This document shows positions 22,479-34,713 of a DNA stretch of 64,000 nucleotides, piece after piece; position 1 is the stretch's first letter; each line of letters opens with the position of its first letter. Location: contig OW051469.1 of assembly GCA_932521025.1 (NCBI GenBank), positions 6,212,398-6,276,397 of the forward strand. Direction: 5' to 3'. A program made the position numbers and the translations under genes. The notes beneath the pieces were generated by a model. The model did no database searches. It saw nothing but the letters and a program-made list of their open reading frames with translations, and was not told the DNA's origin. Origin of the DNA: Oscheius onirici (lineage: Eukaryota > Nematoda > Chromadorea > Rhabditida > Rhabditidae).

Positions 22479-24235
22479 TCAAATGCCGAGGAAGGTTTTT
22501 AGCATAGTCTCTGCGGCTAGACCCGGCGTGTTGAGCCCGTGTCGAATCTCATCTTCGAGTTTTGGAGACATCGTGGCGATCAGAGGATGTGTCATGAAGA
22601 CGGTCATGATTTCATCTCTTACGTGGGACCACATCCACTGAAATGAAGCTTTTAGGGGAAAGGTTGAAATTTTGTCATCTCTAGTTGTCAAGCAACTAGT
22701 GGAAACTAACGAAATAAAGAGTCAATCGCAAAACTTATCTATGCGCTAATTTATCGGAAGTGACAAAGCTTATATCTCGAAAGTTCACGAAAACGAACCT
22801 GTGTCAATTGTTTGTTTCGTTTCAGCTCTAACTCGCCCGTCTCTCCGATTATTTTCCAGAATTCGAACATATTCTCGGCCACAAAACTAACTGATTCATG
22901 ATTCATTATAGAAGATCGGAGAACCTGAAACAAAATTCTTTACAGCGGCAACTTCGGTCAAAACCTTCGGTCTCCAGTGTTCTGATCGGGGTCGTAGGAA
23001 CTTCAGGGCGGATATATACTCGGCCTGGGTGAGTTTGGCTTTGGCTCGTAAGTCTCCGTCGTCTTTTGTCACGACAAGAAGATCGCTCATTTCCATGATT
23101 CCTCGCTTGACTCCTTGAAGTTCATCGCCATGTGCTGGAGACAGCAGGAGACAGAACATGTCACACCTGAAGTCGTTTGGTTTTAATTGAACGATTTCTA
23201 AGAACAACTATTAAAGCAGATCCCCCGTTAGAGCACTCTTTTTAGCAGATTGTAATGGAAAATTGGAAAATCAAAAAGCATTCAGTACGCTCACGGAGGA
23301 TGTGCTTCAACCCGTGGCTTACGCGAAGAGCTGCCCAAATTACTATCGTACATGTTTGCGACTGCGACTTCACTCTGTCCAACGCCTGAAAAACTCGTAT
23401 TTAAAGCAGAAAAGAGACGAGAACAAACCGACTGTTTCGATAAGAACGACTTCATATCCCGCTCCCTCGCAGAGAATTATGGCCTCATGGACACCTCTGG
23501 CCACTCCTCCCAACGACCCACTCGATGGCGATTGACGAATATAAGCCATGGGATTTCTCGAAAGTTCCTGCATTCGGGTAAGATCTCCGAGAATAGATCC
23601 ACCGGTAATGGCACTCGAAGGATCAATGGTTAACACAGCCGTCTTCATATTTCGATTTTCTGTCAACTCCTTGCCCAAGGCTTCAATGAACGACGATTTT
23701 CCAACACCAGGACTACCAGAAATGCCTAAATTGCTTATAAAGCTTGTTGAATAATAAAAAGGCATACCAATTCTGAAAATCATCGATTCCTTGCCTTTCT
23801 CCCCGTATTTTTTTTGCTCCAATTTGAGAATTTCCTGAAACTTGTCTGTGTACAGACTTGCCATAAAAATAAAACGAATGTGAAAAGAAGAACTTACTCG
23901 TAGCAGGACATTGCCTTGGGCTCGTTTCGTCGGATGTTTTGATTCGACAAGTGTGATAGAAGCGGCTAGAGCTGCTCTCGAGCCATTTAAAAGGCCTTCT
24001 TTTAGCCGTAGAACAACCGGATCGTCGGCTGTCACACTAGGATCCCATCGGAGTTTCGAATACTTCTCTACTAAATGTTCGAGCGGAAGAGTCTTCTCCA
24101 CGCCTTTCGTTGTGTATGTATTCGGCCCGTAATTTGATAATAGTCTGAAAACATGTTAATTATCACTATCGGATAAAAAGAAAAATACCTAAATACTGGT
24201 TTGGCAGTTTTAGCACCAGTCAGACTCTTCAACAT
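22479..24235 (-). CDS. MMAA: MMAA, cobalamin-trafficking G3E GTPase
   Basis: Spliced exons encode about 420 residues, near the human length of 418. The P-loop is GSPGVGKSS, followed by [16 protein letters not shown], the switch-like VVLIETVG, and VTKDDGD as guanine-specificity motif. The C-terminal part has WRPKV and a WMW helix shared with MMAA. The protein loads adenosylcobalamin on methylmalonyl-CoA mutase in mitochondria. A short N-terminus rich in Lys/Thr/Ala could be a presequence. One intron (minus strand, about 22925-22964) is 40 nt; using it restores WRPK-VLRSS, matching the family. The start follows a ttgcag site. It ends 130 bp upstream of ligase III on the same strand. Confidence 0.93.
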
Positions 24236-24463
24236 TCCTGCAACTTTCGCTTTTGTTCATAAATTTCAAATGTGACAAAAGCGCGCTTATTATTTTTTGT
24301 GCAGATATTTGAATCGATGAAATTCGTTTGGCAAACCCAAAAGTATTTCCATGCAACAACAATAAAGGCATAAAAACAGTGTTGAAATGACATTTATTGA
24401 AGTCAAGCAAAAGAAAACACTATACACTGACACGTGAGATTGGGAGAAAATGTACACAACAAA

Positions 24464-27400
24464 TTAAAGGACCTGTTCGCTGCACTTTATGAACGGGTTG
24501 TTCTCCGGGACACCGTAGACTCCACGGTTTTGAAGAAGAACCTTCTGCCAGTCTATTTTTCGCTTGAACACTTCCATACTTGCCCAGTTCTCATGGTTGT
24601 CTAACAAGCTGTAAAATTCTCGTTGTAATGTTATTCTTTGAAAATAGTCGTTCTTTGAAACGAACAAACAGGCGAACAACTCACAATTGTGGAATTTTCG
24701 GAGCTTTGGCGATGGCTGACAGAAGACAGTGATCTCCCGGCTCGTACTCTCTCAGATCGACTCTGTTCAGATAGTCGTCTCCGGGCATTGGATCGTCGTT
24801 CACTTCTATAAGAACTGTAAAAACTAAACTGTTATAAACTCGCCAATAGCCAGCTGAGGGTACATGTTCGAGTATCTTCTGCTATGGAACCTCTCCACGG
24901 CCGCCTTGAGTTCATTCTCTTCGTTGTGGTAGTCGTACGACTTCCTCATCTCGTTCGCAAAGGCCCAGTCGTCAGTGAGACGATGTCTGACCTTGCTGTA
25001 AATGGCAGACATGATATCCATGTTAGCTCGACGCCATTGTCGCCCAAGATATCTTGACTGCATTTTGAGCACTTTCAAGACGTACACTTGGAAGATACCC
25101 TGAAAAAAAAGACTATTTGGGTGAAAAAGAGACATACTGATCGAACTTTGAGAGATCTTTTCAGAATGGGAGCTGACTTGAACACCATGAGCATCATGAT
25201 TCTCGAGTGTCGTCCCTTGACCAGCTTGTTCAGAACGCGGATCAGATTCAAGGAAGAAAACATGTTCCGCCAAAGGAAGTAGACTTCGTTTGTTCCTAAC
25301 GACTCTTCCACATTTTCCGAGTTTAACGTCGGCCATTCTTCCTGATTCCTCACGTAGTGGAGAACACACTGGGGATAGTTGTAGGCGTGAATCTCATTCC
25401 TCATCTGGATGTATCGCTGCATGTTTTGATCCATGAACTTGAGGAGCAGCGGTATTCCATTGCCAAAGACCTGAAAATTTTGCTTGGAAGAAAAGAGAAA
25501 AGACTCTTACCACATGCTGGCAGAGATACTCGAACTGGTAGATATGGTTCAGTTTGAAGTGTTTGCAGAGTAAGAGAAGGATCGAAGATACGGCTTTCAC
25601 CAGGATTTCCTTGTGTCTTTTGATGTCGATCGTAATGCGAACACTGTCTTCTAGAGGATTGCTAGTCGAGTTGTCTATAAAAACCACTTAGAGTCAAAAA
25701 TAGAAGATCTTACCAAGACTGAAAGAGTTGGAAAGGAAGTCACAGGCTTCAGTTTCTGGAGTGAGTACATCGACCAGGACGTTTAGGGCATCATTCTTTG
25801 CCTTAAGGTATTTTGTGATGTATGTTCCAGAGAATAAATCCACCTTGTTTGATGGAGCCGAAGCCAATAAGACCTTCAAAAGAGCAACCACATACTGGCT
25901 CAAGTTCGGCAAGAGTCCGACATAGAGTTTCTCGACCTCGTTCTCATCTACCTCTTCCTTCTTTGACAGGGCGTATCTGTTGAAGCTTTCGTCTTCTTCG
26001 GCCTAAAACTTTGTTCAGTTAAAAAAGTAATCTTTTTTTGCCTGAAGTACCGCAATGCTCGTGTAAATGTGTGTCTTGAGAATTTTGATAGAGCTCAAAA
26101 TGGGCGGAGGAAATCCAAAAAGGGTGTCAATATCTCCCGGCAGCTGGTAGTTGAAGAACTTTTGTCTCTCCTGTTGTATGAAAGTCTCAACTTCTTTTCG
26201 ATTGATCTTCGGCTTCCAAGGAAGAAGTTTTCTGGGAGGTTCGAAGACGGAAGGAGAACCAGCTCTCGGCGTCATATCGCCACTAGTTTGCCGAGAATTT
26301 TGTCTCTTTTCACCCTCCTTGCTTGGAGTCAAAGTTGCTAAAATATGAAACTCCTAAATGTCTTCAAAATTCTCACAAGACAAATCGTCGTCCTCATCTC
26401 TCCCTTCCTCACTTCCTGAAGTCGCAATCTGCCGAGCCAAAGCAAGGTTCCGTTTGGTTACCATCCGAACACCTAAAGTACCTAGTTTATATTCTAAGTT
26501 TGAGGAACTCGCAATGGTCAGCATCACTAGCAATCACCGTAGCTGGCAGACGACCAGCTACGGCAATCGTGTCCTCAAGAACTGCCAATCCTCTCGTCTT
26601 CCGCTTCTCCTTTTTCAAATTGGTCAGCTCTTCGAATCCACCAAGGGTAGACAAGAGTACTTTCCAGATCAAAAGAAGAATCTTTTTGATGGGAAAATGA
26701 GGCGAGTAGCCGGTATAAAACGGTGGTAGCAGTTCGAAGAGGAGGTAGATCAGAGGACGGTCGTAGTTATCCAGTGGTTGACAGAGCTCCTGTAGAAATT
26801 CCTCTCTCTGTTTATGAAATTTGGTATGTCCCTCGGAATCGGTCAGCTCTTTGTTTCGGACCAACTCGACCATGTGATAGATGCAGCCGAGACAGACACG
26901 AAGAGCTTCGTTGTCAGCTAGAGTAGCTGCTCTCTGCTTTTTCTCTGAATTACAAAATGAAAATATATATAGCAATTCCTTGCCATGGTCCGAAAGATCC
27001 GCGTTGCTGGCGTGACTGCTCGCCTTCGACTCTCGTCCGTCATGAAAAGAAGCCAATCCGCTGTCGAATGGCTCGACCATTTCCGTCAGAAGGAGAGTAC
27101 AAAGCGCCTAAAAACTCTTCAGAATATAAAATTGTGAGTGAGATTACGGAAAATGCTCCGCAGTTGTAGAGAAGATGTGCATTGTGGAAGCCACGAGCCA
27201 CACACTCGGACTCGTATCCTCCTGTTCCCTTGTCCTGTGGGGCCTGAGACTGAACTCCGGCCTCGACTTCTTCCTCTTCCGAAAAGTCACCAAAAGCTCC
27301 CTATTGAAACACCCTGTCAAAATCTAAGAAAAAAGCATACTTGTAAGAGGTACAGAAGCGTTCTGGATGACGATATTCTGACATCCGGCTCTGCACTTTC

Positions 27401-28009
27401 CGTCTTATCGATGAGATCCACGACAATGTTCGTTTGTTTTTCTTTCGGGATCACATTAAAGCCTATGTCAATCTGAATAGATACGTTTATCAGAAAATCT
27501 AGTTCAAAAACCTGATTCTTGTCTGCGTACACCTTCCAGCAGGTGTAATTGACGGCAAAGTCGTCCAGCTCTGAATAACTATAGAATTCGGAGAGCTCGT
27601 TTTGTATCGAGTCTGATTCAGTGTAAGCAAAGTTCAAGTCTCTTTCCACCTGGAAAATAGAGTAAATTCTTCGAAAAACTATATGCTTACCTCCTGTTCG
27701 TGGTGATGGGGCGGCTCTGGAAGTTGATGCGGCTCGTTTGATCCGGAAGCCGTGTTCACAGCATCCTTTAGCTGCTTCAGTTTCAGCAAAGTTACCTATG
27801 ATTAAATATAAAAACATGAAAAAAAGGAAAAACCTGTCGTCTCTGTGCTAGAGAAGAGTCGCAGAACTCTGTCTGCTCTTCTGGACTGGATGCCTCCTTT
27901 TCTCCATAAACTAAAAGTTTATTCTTCAGAAAATTCTGACAGCTGGAATCTCACCATCTTCAGCAAAATTCGGCCGAACCGGTCGCTTCTGACCCTCAGG
28001 AGAGTCCAT
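24464..28009 (-). CDS. Striatin-interacting protein (STRIP1/2, FAM40), STRIPAK subunit
   Basis: About fifteen exons encode roughly 900 residues. Diagnostic stretches for the N1221/DUF3402 family include the acidic N-terminal ELSEFYSYSEL, then PHFPIKKILLLIWK and STLGGFEELTNLKKEKR, and further on SIKILKTHIYTSIAVLQA, QYVVALLKVLLASAP, HFKLNHIYQFEYLCQHV, FKSAPILKRSLKV, and VLKMQSRYLGRQWR with VRHRLTDDWAF near the end. STRIP proteins scaffold the PP2A-containing STRIPAK complex that opposes Hippo/GCK kinases and affects trafficking and cell polarity. The start sits three bases behind atttcag. Upstream lies about 950 bp without a gene, the widest gap in this part, which may hold the promoter. Confidence 0.94.
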
Positions 28010-28960
28010 GTTCTGAAATAACTGAGCAACTGGGACAAATGGTGAGGAAATCGATATGGACGCTTCACTGTTCAAATATATTTTTCAAATAATTTAAAGA
28101 AAATAAGTTTGGAGTCTGTTTCTAAATATCGGAGGGGTAAATGAATTGCCGCAGAGTCATATTTGCGGGAATGAGTAATCGCTATGGGAGTCGTCTCGGT
28201 TCCTTTCAATGCACGGTCGCGCAATGGGACTGCCAAATCAAAAAGAGTTGTTTGGCAGCAAAATAATGTTGGGAAGCCAATGAAGTTGTCTACTGCTTTA
28301 GGGATGCACGTAGGGGTCAACAAGCTCTAAATTTTGGTCTTTTTGAAATGAAAAGCGTCTTTGTGTTTGCTACGATTTTGTCTGAAGACTGATTGATGCA
28401 GCGTTCAACTACACCTCCACTCTGATTTGTCAAGGTTTCATGACCTATGCGATATCAGTAACTCCTACAGTCAACCTCAAACGGTTGGTGTGTCAATAAC
28501 TGGCCATTATTGTAACAAGTGCCAATCTCAAAGTCGAGTCAAAGTCAAAGTGTTTAGTGTTTACCTCTGCATTTGAATAGCCGACTAATTTCACTCCCAT
28601 TTTCAAAGGATGAGTTCAGTCCACGTTCATAAATCCTCTTCCACGTTTAGCTCAGAACCGAGAATATCTGTCTAATCTCGACGCAGACATCCGTGATCCA
28701 ATTAGAAATTCCCCTTGTCGCAACCCGGTAATTAGACACGAGGAAAATAAAGATGAAAAGGTTCAGGCGCAATCAGATCCTTTTCGAGCGTCACAGTTGC
28801 AAGAGAGTGTGCCGGCCACCACCTGGTCATCATCTTTTATCCAGTTTTCATTAGACTCATTCTCCCAAAACATTCAATCAGCCCTCTCAAAACCTTCGGA
28901 AGCCTGACGTCTGTCTTTCAGTTTCTAATTCAATCGTCTAGTCAATCCAATCATAGTCAA
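28010..28960. other. Divergent intergenic region
   Basis: The stretch separates the minus-strand STRIP gene from the plus-strand receptor gene, so it probably holds both promoters. I see repeated TCAAAGTC motifs near 28530-28550 and a ctttcag site near 28915. No coding region could be supported. Confidence 0.4.
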
Positions 28961-30344
28961 ATGTCGACAGTGATAACCAATCCCATCACCGACGTCTCCG
29001 AAGACAACTTTCAAGCCGTCGTGCTCTACATTGCTGCAGGAATATATGGAGCTTTGGTTATCTGTGGAATCCTCTTTGTCACAATTTTCGTCCTAGTTTT
29101 GATCAAGGGACACTCCACGTTCAAGGAAGTAAGTTCGACATAGAGCGAATCTGTACATGATTTATGTGCCTCTCGAAAGTTTTGTACGCCAGAAAAAGTG
29201 TTCGAGAATGGTGTATGAAGTAAGGAATGATTGAAAGTTGTATATTTTAAAGATATAGACAGAAGTTTCCATATCTGACTGGATTTCAGATTCCCTTCTT
29301 CACAATCGTCTGGCAACTGACCACTTGTAATTTCTTTGGCATTTACATACAGGCCTTCTGCAAATTTCCTCTCCTGTTTATTGACACTTCGGACGAGAGC
29401 TCTTGGCAGTCAGTATGGTAATCTTGCCTCATTTTCATTAAAAAATAATTTAGGGAGCTTATCGGAACACACATCATCTACTTTACCGACACGGGCTTTA
29501 CTCTATTCGTCCTTCTGATGGCTCTCAACCGCTTCGCCGTCTTTGTCCAGCCAAAAATGATGGTTCTGTTCTCGAAGAGAATCATCTGGTATCCAATAGC
29601 CATAACCTGGCTTCTTGTCTGCATAATCACGACAATCAAAGTCGTGTGGGGAGGCCACGAAAAGTTTGACAAAAAGAATTGGTCAATCACACAGCTCCTA
29701 GTGAAAACTGATGCAGATATTCTGGTTACTGTAAGAATCTTTATATTTGTTCACTGTATTGGTTTAGCTAGTCAGTTGGCTTGACTATGTGGCCTCCGTT
29801 TTAATGCTACTCGTCTACCTTTCCATCTACATCATGATTAGGAAAAAGAGATCTGTTCATGGTCTGGATGATCGAGACGACACATCTCTTCTAACGCAAG
29901 CCGTAGTCGTGGCTCTTTCCCTCGTGGTCAGTCCTCTTTAAAGATAGAAAACGTCAAATCTTGTAGATATTCCGAATGTTGGCAAACTTATCCGGTGCAG
30001 TAAGGGCCGAGAATTATGTGGCGGTGATACTGAACATTCTCCGCTTCTCAGCGAGCGTCTGTAACAACATGCTCAATCCAAGTACGTTCCTCGAAAAAAT
30101 GCGAATATATACAAGTTCAGTTCTCTTCCTGACAACAAAAAACATCAGAAATATTTTGAAGGAGATGTTCCATTGCGGCCAATGTCTTTCAAGAGAGGAG
30201 ACCAACTCTTCCCAACAGTCTGCCTCCCCTTCCAAAAACTGCTGTCTCCCGTTTTACAAAGCCAGTCAAGGTGGTCAAGTCTTCACAACACAGGTGACTC
30301 TCGTCTCGAAGACAGAGAACAATGCCGTCAGTCCCATTAGCTGA
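28961..30344 (+). CDS. Nematode-type 7TM G protein-coupled receptor
   Basis: Exons beginning 28961-29128, 29290-29417 and 29454 onward splice in phase to about 370 residues. The first membrane span is AAGIYGALVICGILFVTIFV, the third carries FVLLMALNRFAVFVQP (the LNRF motif typical of nematode serpentine receptors), and the seventh contains SVCNNMLNP. The C-terminal tail is Ser-rich with a Cys pair. I cannot place it in a named sr family; srt/srx-like is possible. Such receptors are usually chemosensory or peptide receptors. The ornithine decarboxylase-like gene begins only 105 bp downstream in the same orientation. Confidence 0.85.
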
Positions 30345-30449
30345 TTGACCTCGTGTAATAAATCTGTTCGCTCTTTAGTCTGTTATCTATTCTGTCGTTT
30401 GACACGTAGGCAATTCTATAAAAGCGGCTGTTTGATCTAAGAGGCAGCG

Positions 30450-32001
30450 ATGGAGAGCGTCCGCATTGCAGGTCAAGAAGTACTAGTTTGTGAAGGTAGT
30501 CCAGATGTGGACAAAATAACAAGAGAGATTGCGGCGGAACAGGATGGAAAGGTAGAGTCGGGAAGTTGTCTAGACACTGTTTTCTAGGGAATCGAAGACG
30601 CTTTCATGTTGTACAATCTGGATGTGGCATATGAGCGATACAAGGAGTGGAGAACTAGGCTTCCTCTGGTACAGGTAGTGTCTTTTTTATAATTAAAATC
30701 TTGTATAATAGCCTTTCTACGCCGTCAAGTGTAATCCAGACCCTGTTCTCATTCGTCTTTTTGCATTTCTCGGTACAGGATTCGACTGTGCTAGTCAGGC
30801 AGAGATAAGTCAGATTTTGTCCATTGGAGTGGATCCAGACCATATTGTCTATTCGAACACATGCAAAAGTCCGAAATCCCTGGAATTTGTTGCTAAGAAA
30901 AAAGTAAGATCAATCTTGGTAAAAGTTTAAAAGTTAAGGTGCTTTTAACAATTTTCGATAACGTCGAAGAGCTGGAGAAGATTGCCAAATATCATCCAAC
31001 TGCCAAGTATTTTTTTTTCAAATTCTTTCATTTCTTTAGTGCCCTTCTCCGTATGAACATTATTGACAAGGACGAAAAGACTCTATTCAGTCGAAAATTT
31101 GGTGCTCATCCAACAGAAACAGCTCCAAAACTGTTGGAAGCTGCTAAGCGACTGAATGTTAACGTGGTCGGAATAAGGTTTTTTCTAGACTAAAGGTATA
31201 AGTACTCAGTTTTCATGCTGGGAGGAGTCGTGGCTACGACGTGCCAGCTTTACAAAGCAGAGCTATTGAACAAGCTAGAACAATATTCAGACAAGGTATT
31301 ATATCCTATACTTTAACAAAAAGAAATCCTAAGCTGAAACTCTTGGCTTCAAAATGACTGTTCTGAACATCGGCGGAGGCTATCCTACCGAACAGAGAAC
31401 AGATACATCAAGTTTTAAAAATGTGAGTCTTTTAATTCGAAATTCTTAGACTTCAGATATCTGATCTTTTGAATAGATCTTTTTATCTCTATTTCCCTAA
31501 GAGTCCTCCCCGATTCATTGCAGAACCGGGGAGATTTTTTGCAGCTCCCGTGGTTACTCTCGTCACAAAAATCATAAGTGCAGTAAGTGCTCAAGAAATA
31601 ACTGGAAAAGGTCAACTCACTCTTGGTTCAGAGTAGCTCTTTTTCCAGATGAAGATATCGAGAAGACTGGTATGATGTACTATATCAACGATAGTTTGTA
31701 TGGCTCGTTCATCTGTAAGGCTTTCAAGCACGCTGATCCTGTGGGAGAGCCTCTTCACGAAAAGGAAGAAGAGCTGTTTACGACTACAATTTGGGGACCA
31801 ACCTGCAATGGAGCAGATCTAATCGAGGACCAAAAAATGATGAGACGGCTGGAGCTGGGAGACTGGATGAAATACCCGTACATGGGAGCTTACACTTCTA
31901 CTGCGGCCAGCACTTTCAACGGATTTCCGCGACCTCGGAATGTTTATGTCATTGGGAGAGAGGTCTATCAGATGATTTTCACCGAACTATCTGGCGACTA
32001 G
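30450..32001 (+). CDS. Ornithine decarboxylase-like protein with altered active-site residues
   Basis: About nine exons encode roughly 400 residues of the PLP-dependent group IV decarboxylase fold. The PLP lysine lies in FYAVKCNPDP, followed by IGGGYP, AEPGRFF, YYINDSLYGSF and WGPTC, and the MGAYT..ASTFNGF end. All are ODC hallmarks, and the PLP lysine, catalytic Cys, EPGR arginine and C-terminal Tyr remain. Two changes stand out. The substrate-binding Asp after the catalytic Cys (mouse D361) is Asn here (WGPTCNG). The FHVGSG loop is FHAGRS, so the phosphate-contacting Ser (S200) aligns with Arg. It could be a divergent enzyme, an enzyme with another substrate, or an antizyme-inhibitor-like non-enzyme. 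The intron around 31600-31650 could be placed in more than one way. Confidence 0.88.
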
Positions 32002-32223
32002 TATACGATTCTTGTCCAGGAGATTAGATTAGTTTTCAAAATAACATTGAGAGAATATTTTAATCTGACCCAATCAAATCGTCTGTGAAATCATATTTTT
32101 GTGAGAACTAATTTTGATAAAACCTGTAATATGTAAACACTGAGATGTATATGTAAACACTGAGATGTAAAGCAAAGAACTAAAAAGAACTGATCAAAAT
32201 CTGAAACTGATGGGAAAGAGTAA

Positions 32224-34584
32224 TCAACAGGTAAAGTACTTTTTTGGAGGGAGAGCATAGAGTGGTGGTGGTATAACATTCTCCTCTTTGTCGTCCTCCT
32301 CCTCGGGCATTTCTTCCTCAATACCTTCCTCCTCCATCCATTTGTGGTATCGAAGGTCATACTCCGATTTGTTCTCCTGCTCAAGTTGGCCTACGTAGCT
32401 GTCTGAAAAAATATATGATTACCATTTTTAGACAAACGCTTACTGTTGTACTTTTTATTCCGTTCCCGGATATCTTCTGATTCGGCATAAATTTCGGGAT
32501 CAGGCTGTTCGCTTCCCAGAACTGAAAAATCTGGTTCAACAAATCTTCAAAAATACTTACCTTGTTCTCTTGGACGAAGTCCAGTCTTAGCGTCCGTTCC
32601 TACAAAGTCCATCGGCGAGTTGTTAATGACATTCTGATGGGACATCCTGCGGTCGAACAGTACGCGGAGCATCTGAAAAACACTAATTTTAAATCTTTTT
32701 TTAGATGAAACACAAAAGACTTTTTTGCCTATCATTGCCAACACTTACTTCCGTGGCGTTCAACTTGTCGAAGTAGGCTTTCTTCAGTTTATTCTCCCTT
32801 CCATCGCACATGATTGTTCCGCAACTACAGTCAAAGTCGTGCTTGTTGCGATAATCCACTCCGTAGTTGATAAAGAGCTGAATAATGTTATTGTTTGTGC
32901 ATGAAACCAATTACCTCGGTTCCGCGGGTGATCGGATGCAGGGCTTTGAAGAAGACGCGATGGAAAATTGGATGTAACCGATTGACAATGACTCTGAGAA
33001 CAATAGTCGACACACTATGATTGAACAAACCTGATCATTGTCAAATTTGGAGTGCATCCATGACCGACGAAGCGGCTGACATTTCCGCTGAGATAGGGCA
33101 GAATCTTGTAGTCGAGAAGAGCGGAAGGCTGGTCATCTTCGACTTTCTTGCCGTTCTTTCGTTTTTTCGAGCCTCTTCTTTGCGCCACATGGACAGGATC
33201 CGCCTTTTTTACCTTTTCTTCAAAGAATTTCCACTTATCCTAAAATAAGGTGACTCTGTCGTATGATTTTCAAACTTACAGCAGTGACTTCGGTGGCTTT
33301 TTCGAGCTGTTCGAGGATGTAGGAAATATCCGAGCACGCATAGTCCATGGCATACTGCTCGTGACGCTCGTCCCAGATCTCCAGACCTGTTGTCTTTGGC
33401 TTGGCTCCAGCAATCATTCCTTTGAATTCCGAGACGACTTGGTCTAAAGAACGTTGAAGAAGCTCACAATATGCTACTGACCCATCTGGATGTCGTTCAG
33501 AGTCCTGATTCCGAATCCAACATACTTGTTTGTTCGGAAAACTTCGAGTCTAATCCAGAAAATGTTTTACTGTGTAACTGTTGACTCACGTGTGAGGTAC
33601 CTTGAGTCGTTCAATATGGTTTCCACAGCTTTTGGGATCACACTTACATTCCGGTCCGCACATGATGAGGGCGTTCTCGTACATATTGAGGACTGCCTTG
33701 TCCTCGAAGTAGTTTTTCGTGTCGGTAACGTAGCCTGCTCCCTGAAATCAGACCCATGTATTGAACAAAACTATTACTTACGGCATGCTCGACTTCAGGA
33801 AAGGCCTTCTTCTGCGCTTTAAGGCAAGCACACGTTTTTGGTTCACAAACTCCATCACAATCACATTTCAGCTGAAAGCATTATGTTTCATGTCTCTCAT
33901 TTTGACTCACGATCAGTTGGAACCTTTCATCCTGGTTGAACGGGCCATAATCGTTGTCCTCGATGTAGCGGAAGTTCTGCGTGAATATATGGTCACTACT
34001 GACCATGTTCAGGTCGCAGAAGACTTTCAGATCCACAGGATCGGGATTCGCTTGGCTCAAATTCCTGAAAGTCAATGATTTTGCGACAAACTTCGAGACT
34101 TACTTCACCAACATGAGTCTCTTTCCATCATTGACGGAATAGCACGAGTCCTTCACGATGTCCGATCTTGTAGCACTGCTCTTCTTCAACATTTTGTGGG
34201 TGACTTTCTTCTTTTCAGCTTTAACAAGTTGATTGATGAAGGCCGCTTTCAGCCGCATCTCGACTGAAATATGTTAATTTCTCGATAATATAAGATGATT
34301 ACTGTAATTGGGATCGTCTAGGTTCTTCCTGTCGACGACATTTTCTCTGTGGAACTTCTCCATGATGTGATAGGCCTTGGCTTGCTCGACTCTCTCGTTC
34401 CAAACGTAGAACCTCGGCTTTTCAGCAAAACTTTCATGGTCCTTCAGGTCTCTTGGATTAACCCTGAACGTATCAATGACATCAGTTATAATACGGAAAC
34501 CTACACGATTTCGTCCGATTTCGACGATGATTGTACCTCGGTGTCGATGTCGACACTGGCTCTTCTTTTTACTCCCTTTGGCAT
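32224..34584 (-). CDS. SET-domain protein, H3K9 methyltransferase (SUV39/G9a) type, unusual SAM motif
   Basis: The product is about 630 residues. A cysteine-rich pre-SET (CDCDGVCEPKTCAC, then CGPECKCDPKSCGNH) is followed by a SET domain: VGFGIRTLNDIQMGQVVSEF, an insertion of about 90 residues with a KKRKNGKK basic patch, then RFVGHGCTPNL, GTELFINYG, and post-SET CSCGTIMC. This order fits the KMT1 family acting on histone H3 lysine 9. The near-invariant NHSC is GHGC here, and DYG is NYG, so catalysis may be weak or absent. A lysine- and acid-rich C-terminal tail ends in PPPLYALPPKKYFTC. The start (MPKGVKRRA) is the first ATG in frame; no acceptor lies directly before it. Confidence 0.88.
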
Positions 34585-34713
34585 TTTGTTCCGAAAAAGA
34601 AATCGTAGTGTCAGATTAATAAATTAATAAATCGATAATGTTGACCAAGCTTAGCGGGAGAGTAACATAACAAATCGAGAAACATTGTCCTCTAGAATAC
34701 AGCCCTGGTATAC

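Noticed and set aside
22925-22943. A possible 19-nt intron in MMAA (GTAAAG...TTTCAG)
   Set aside because: An upstream donor (AAG/GTTTTG) gives a 40-nt intron using the same acceptor and restores WRPK-VLRSS, which matches the MMAA family. The ultra-short intron is not needed.
32224-34584. EZH2/Polycomb identity for the SET-domain gene
   Set aside because: The cysteine spacing before the SET domain and the post-SET CxCx4C fit the SUV39/G9a type, and EZH2's CXC and SANT regions are not seen.
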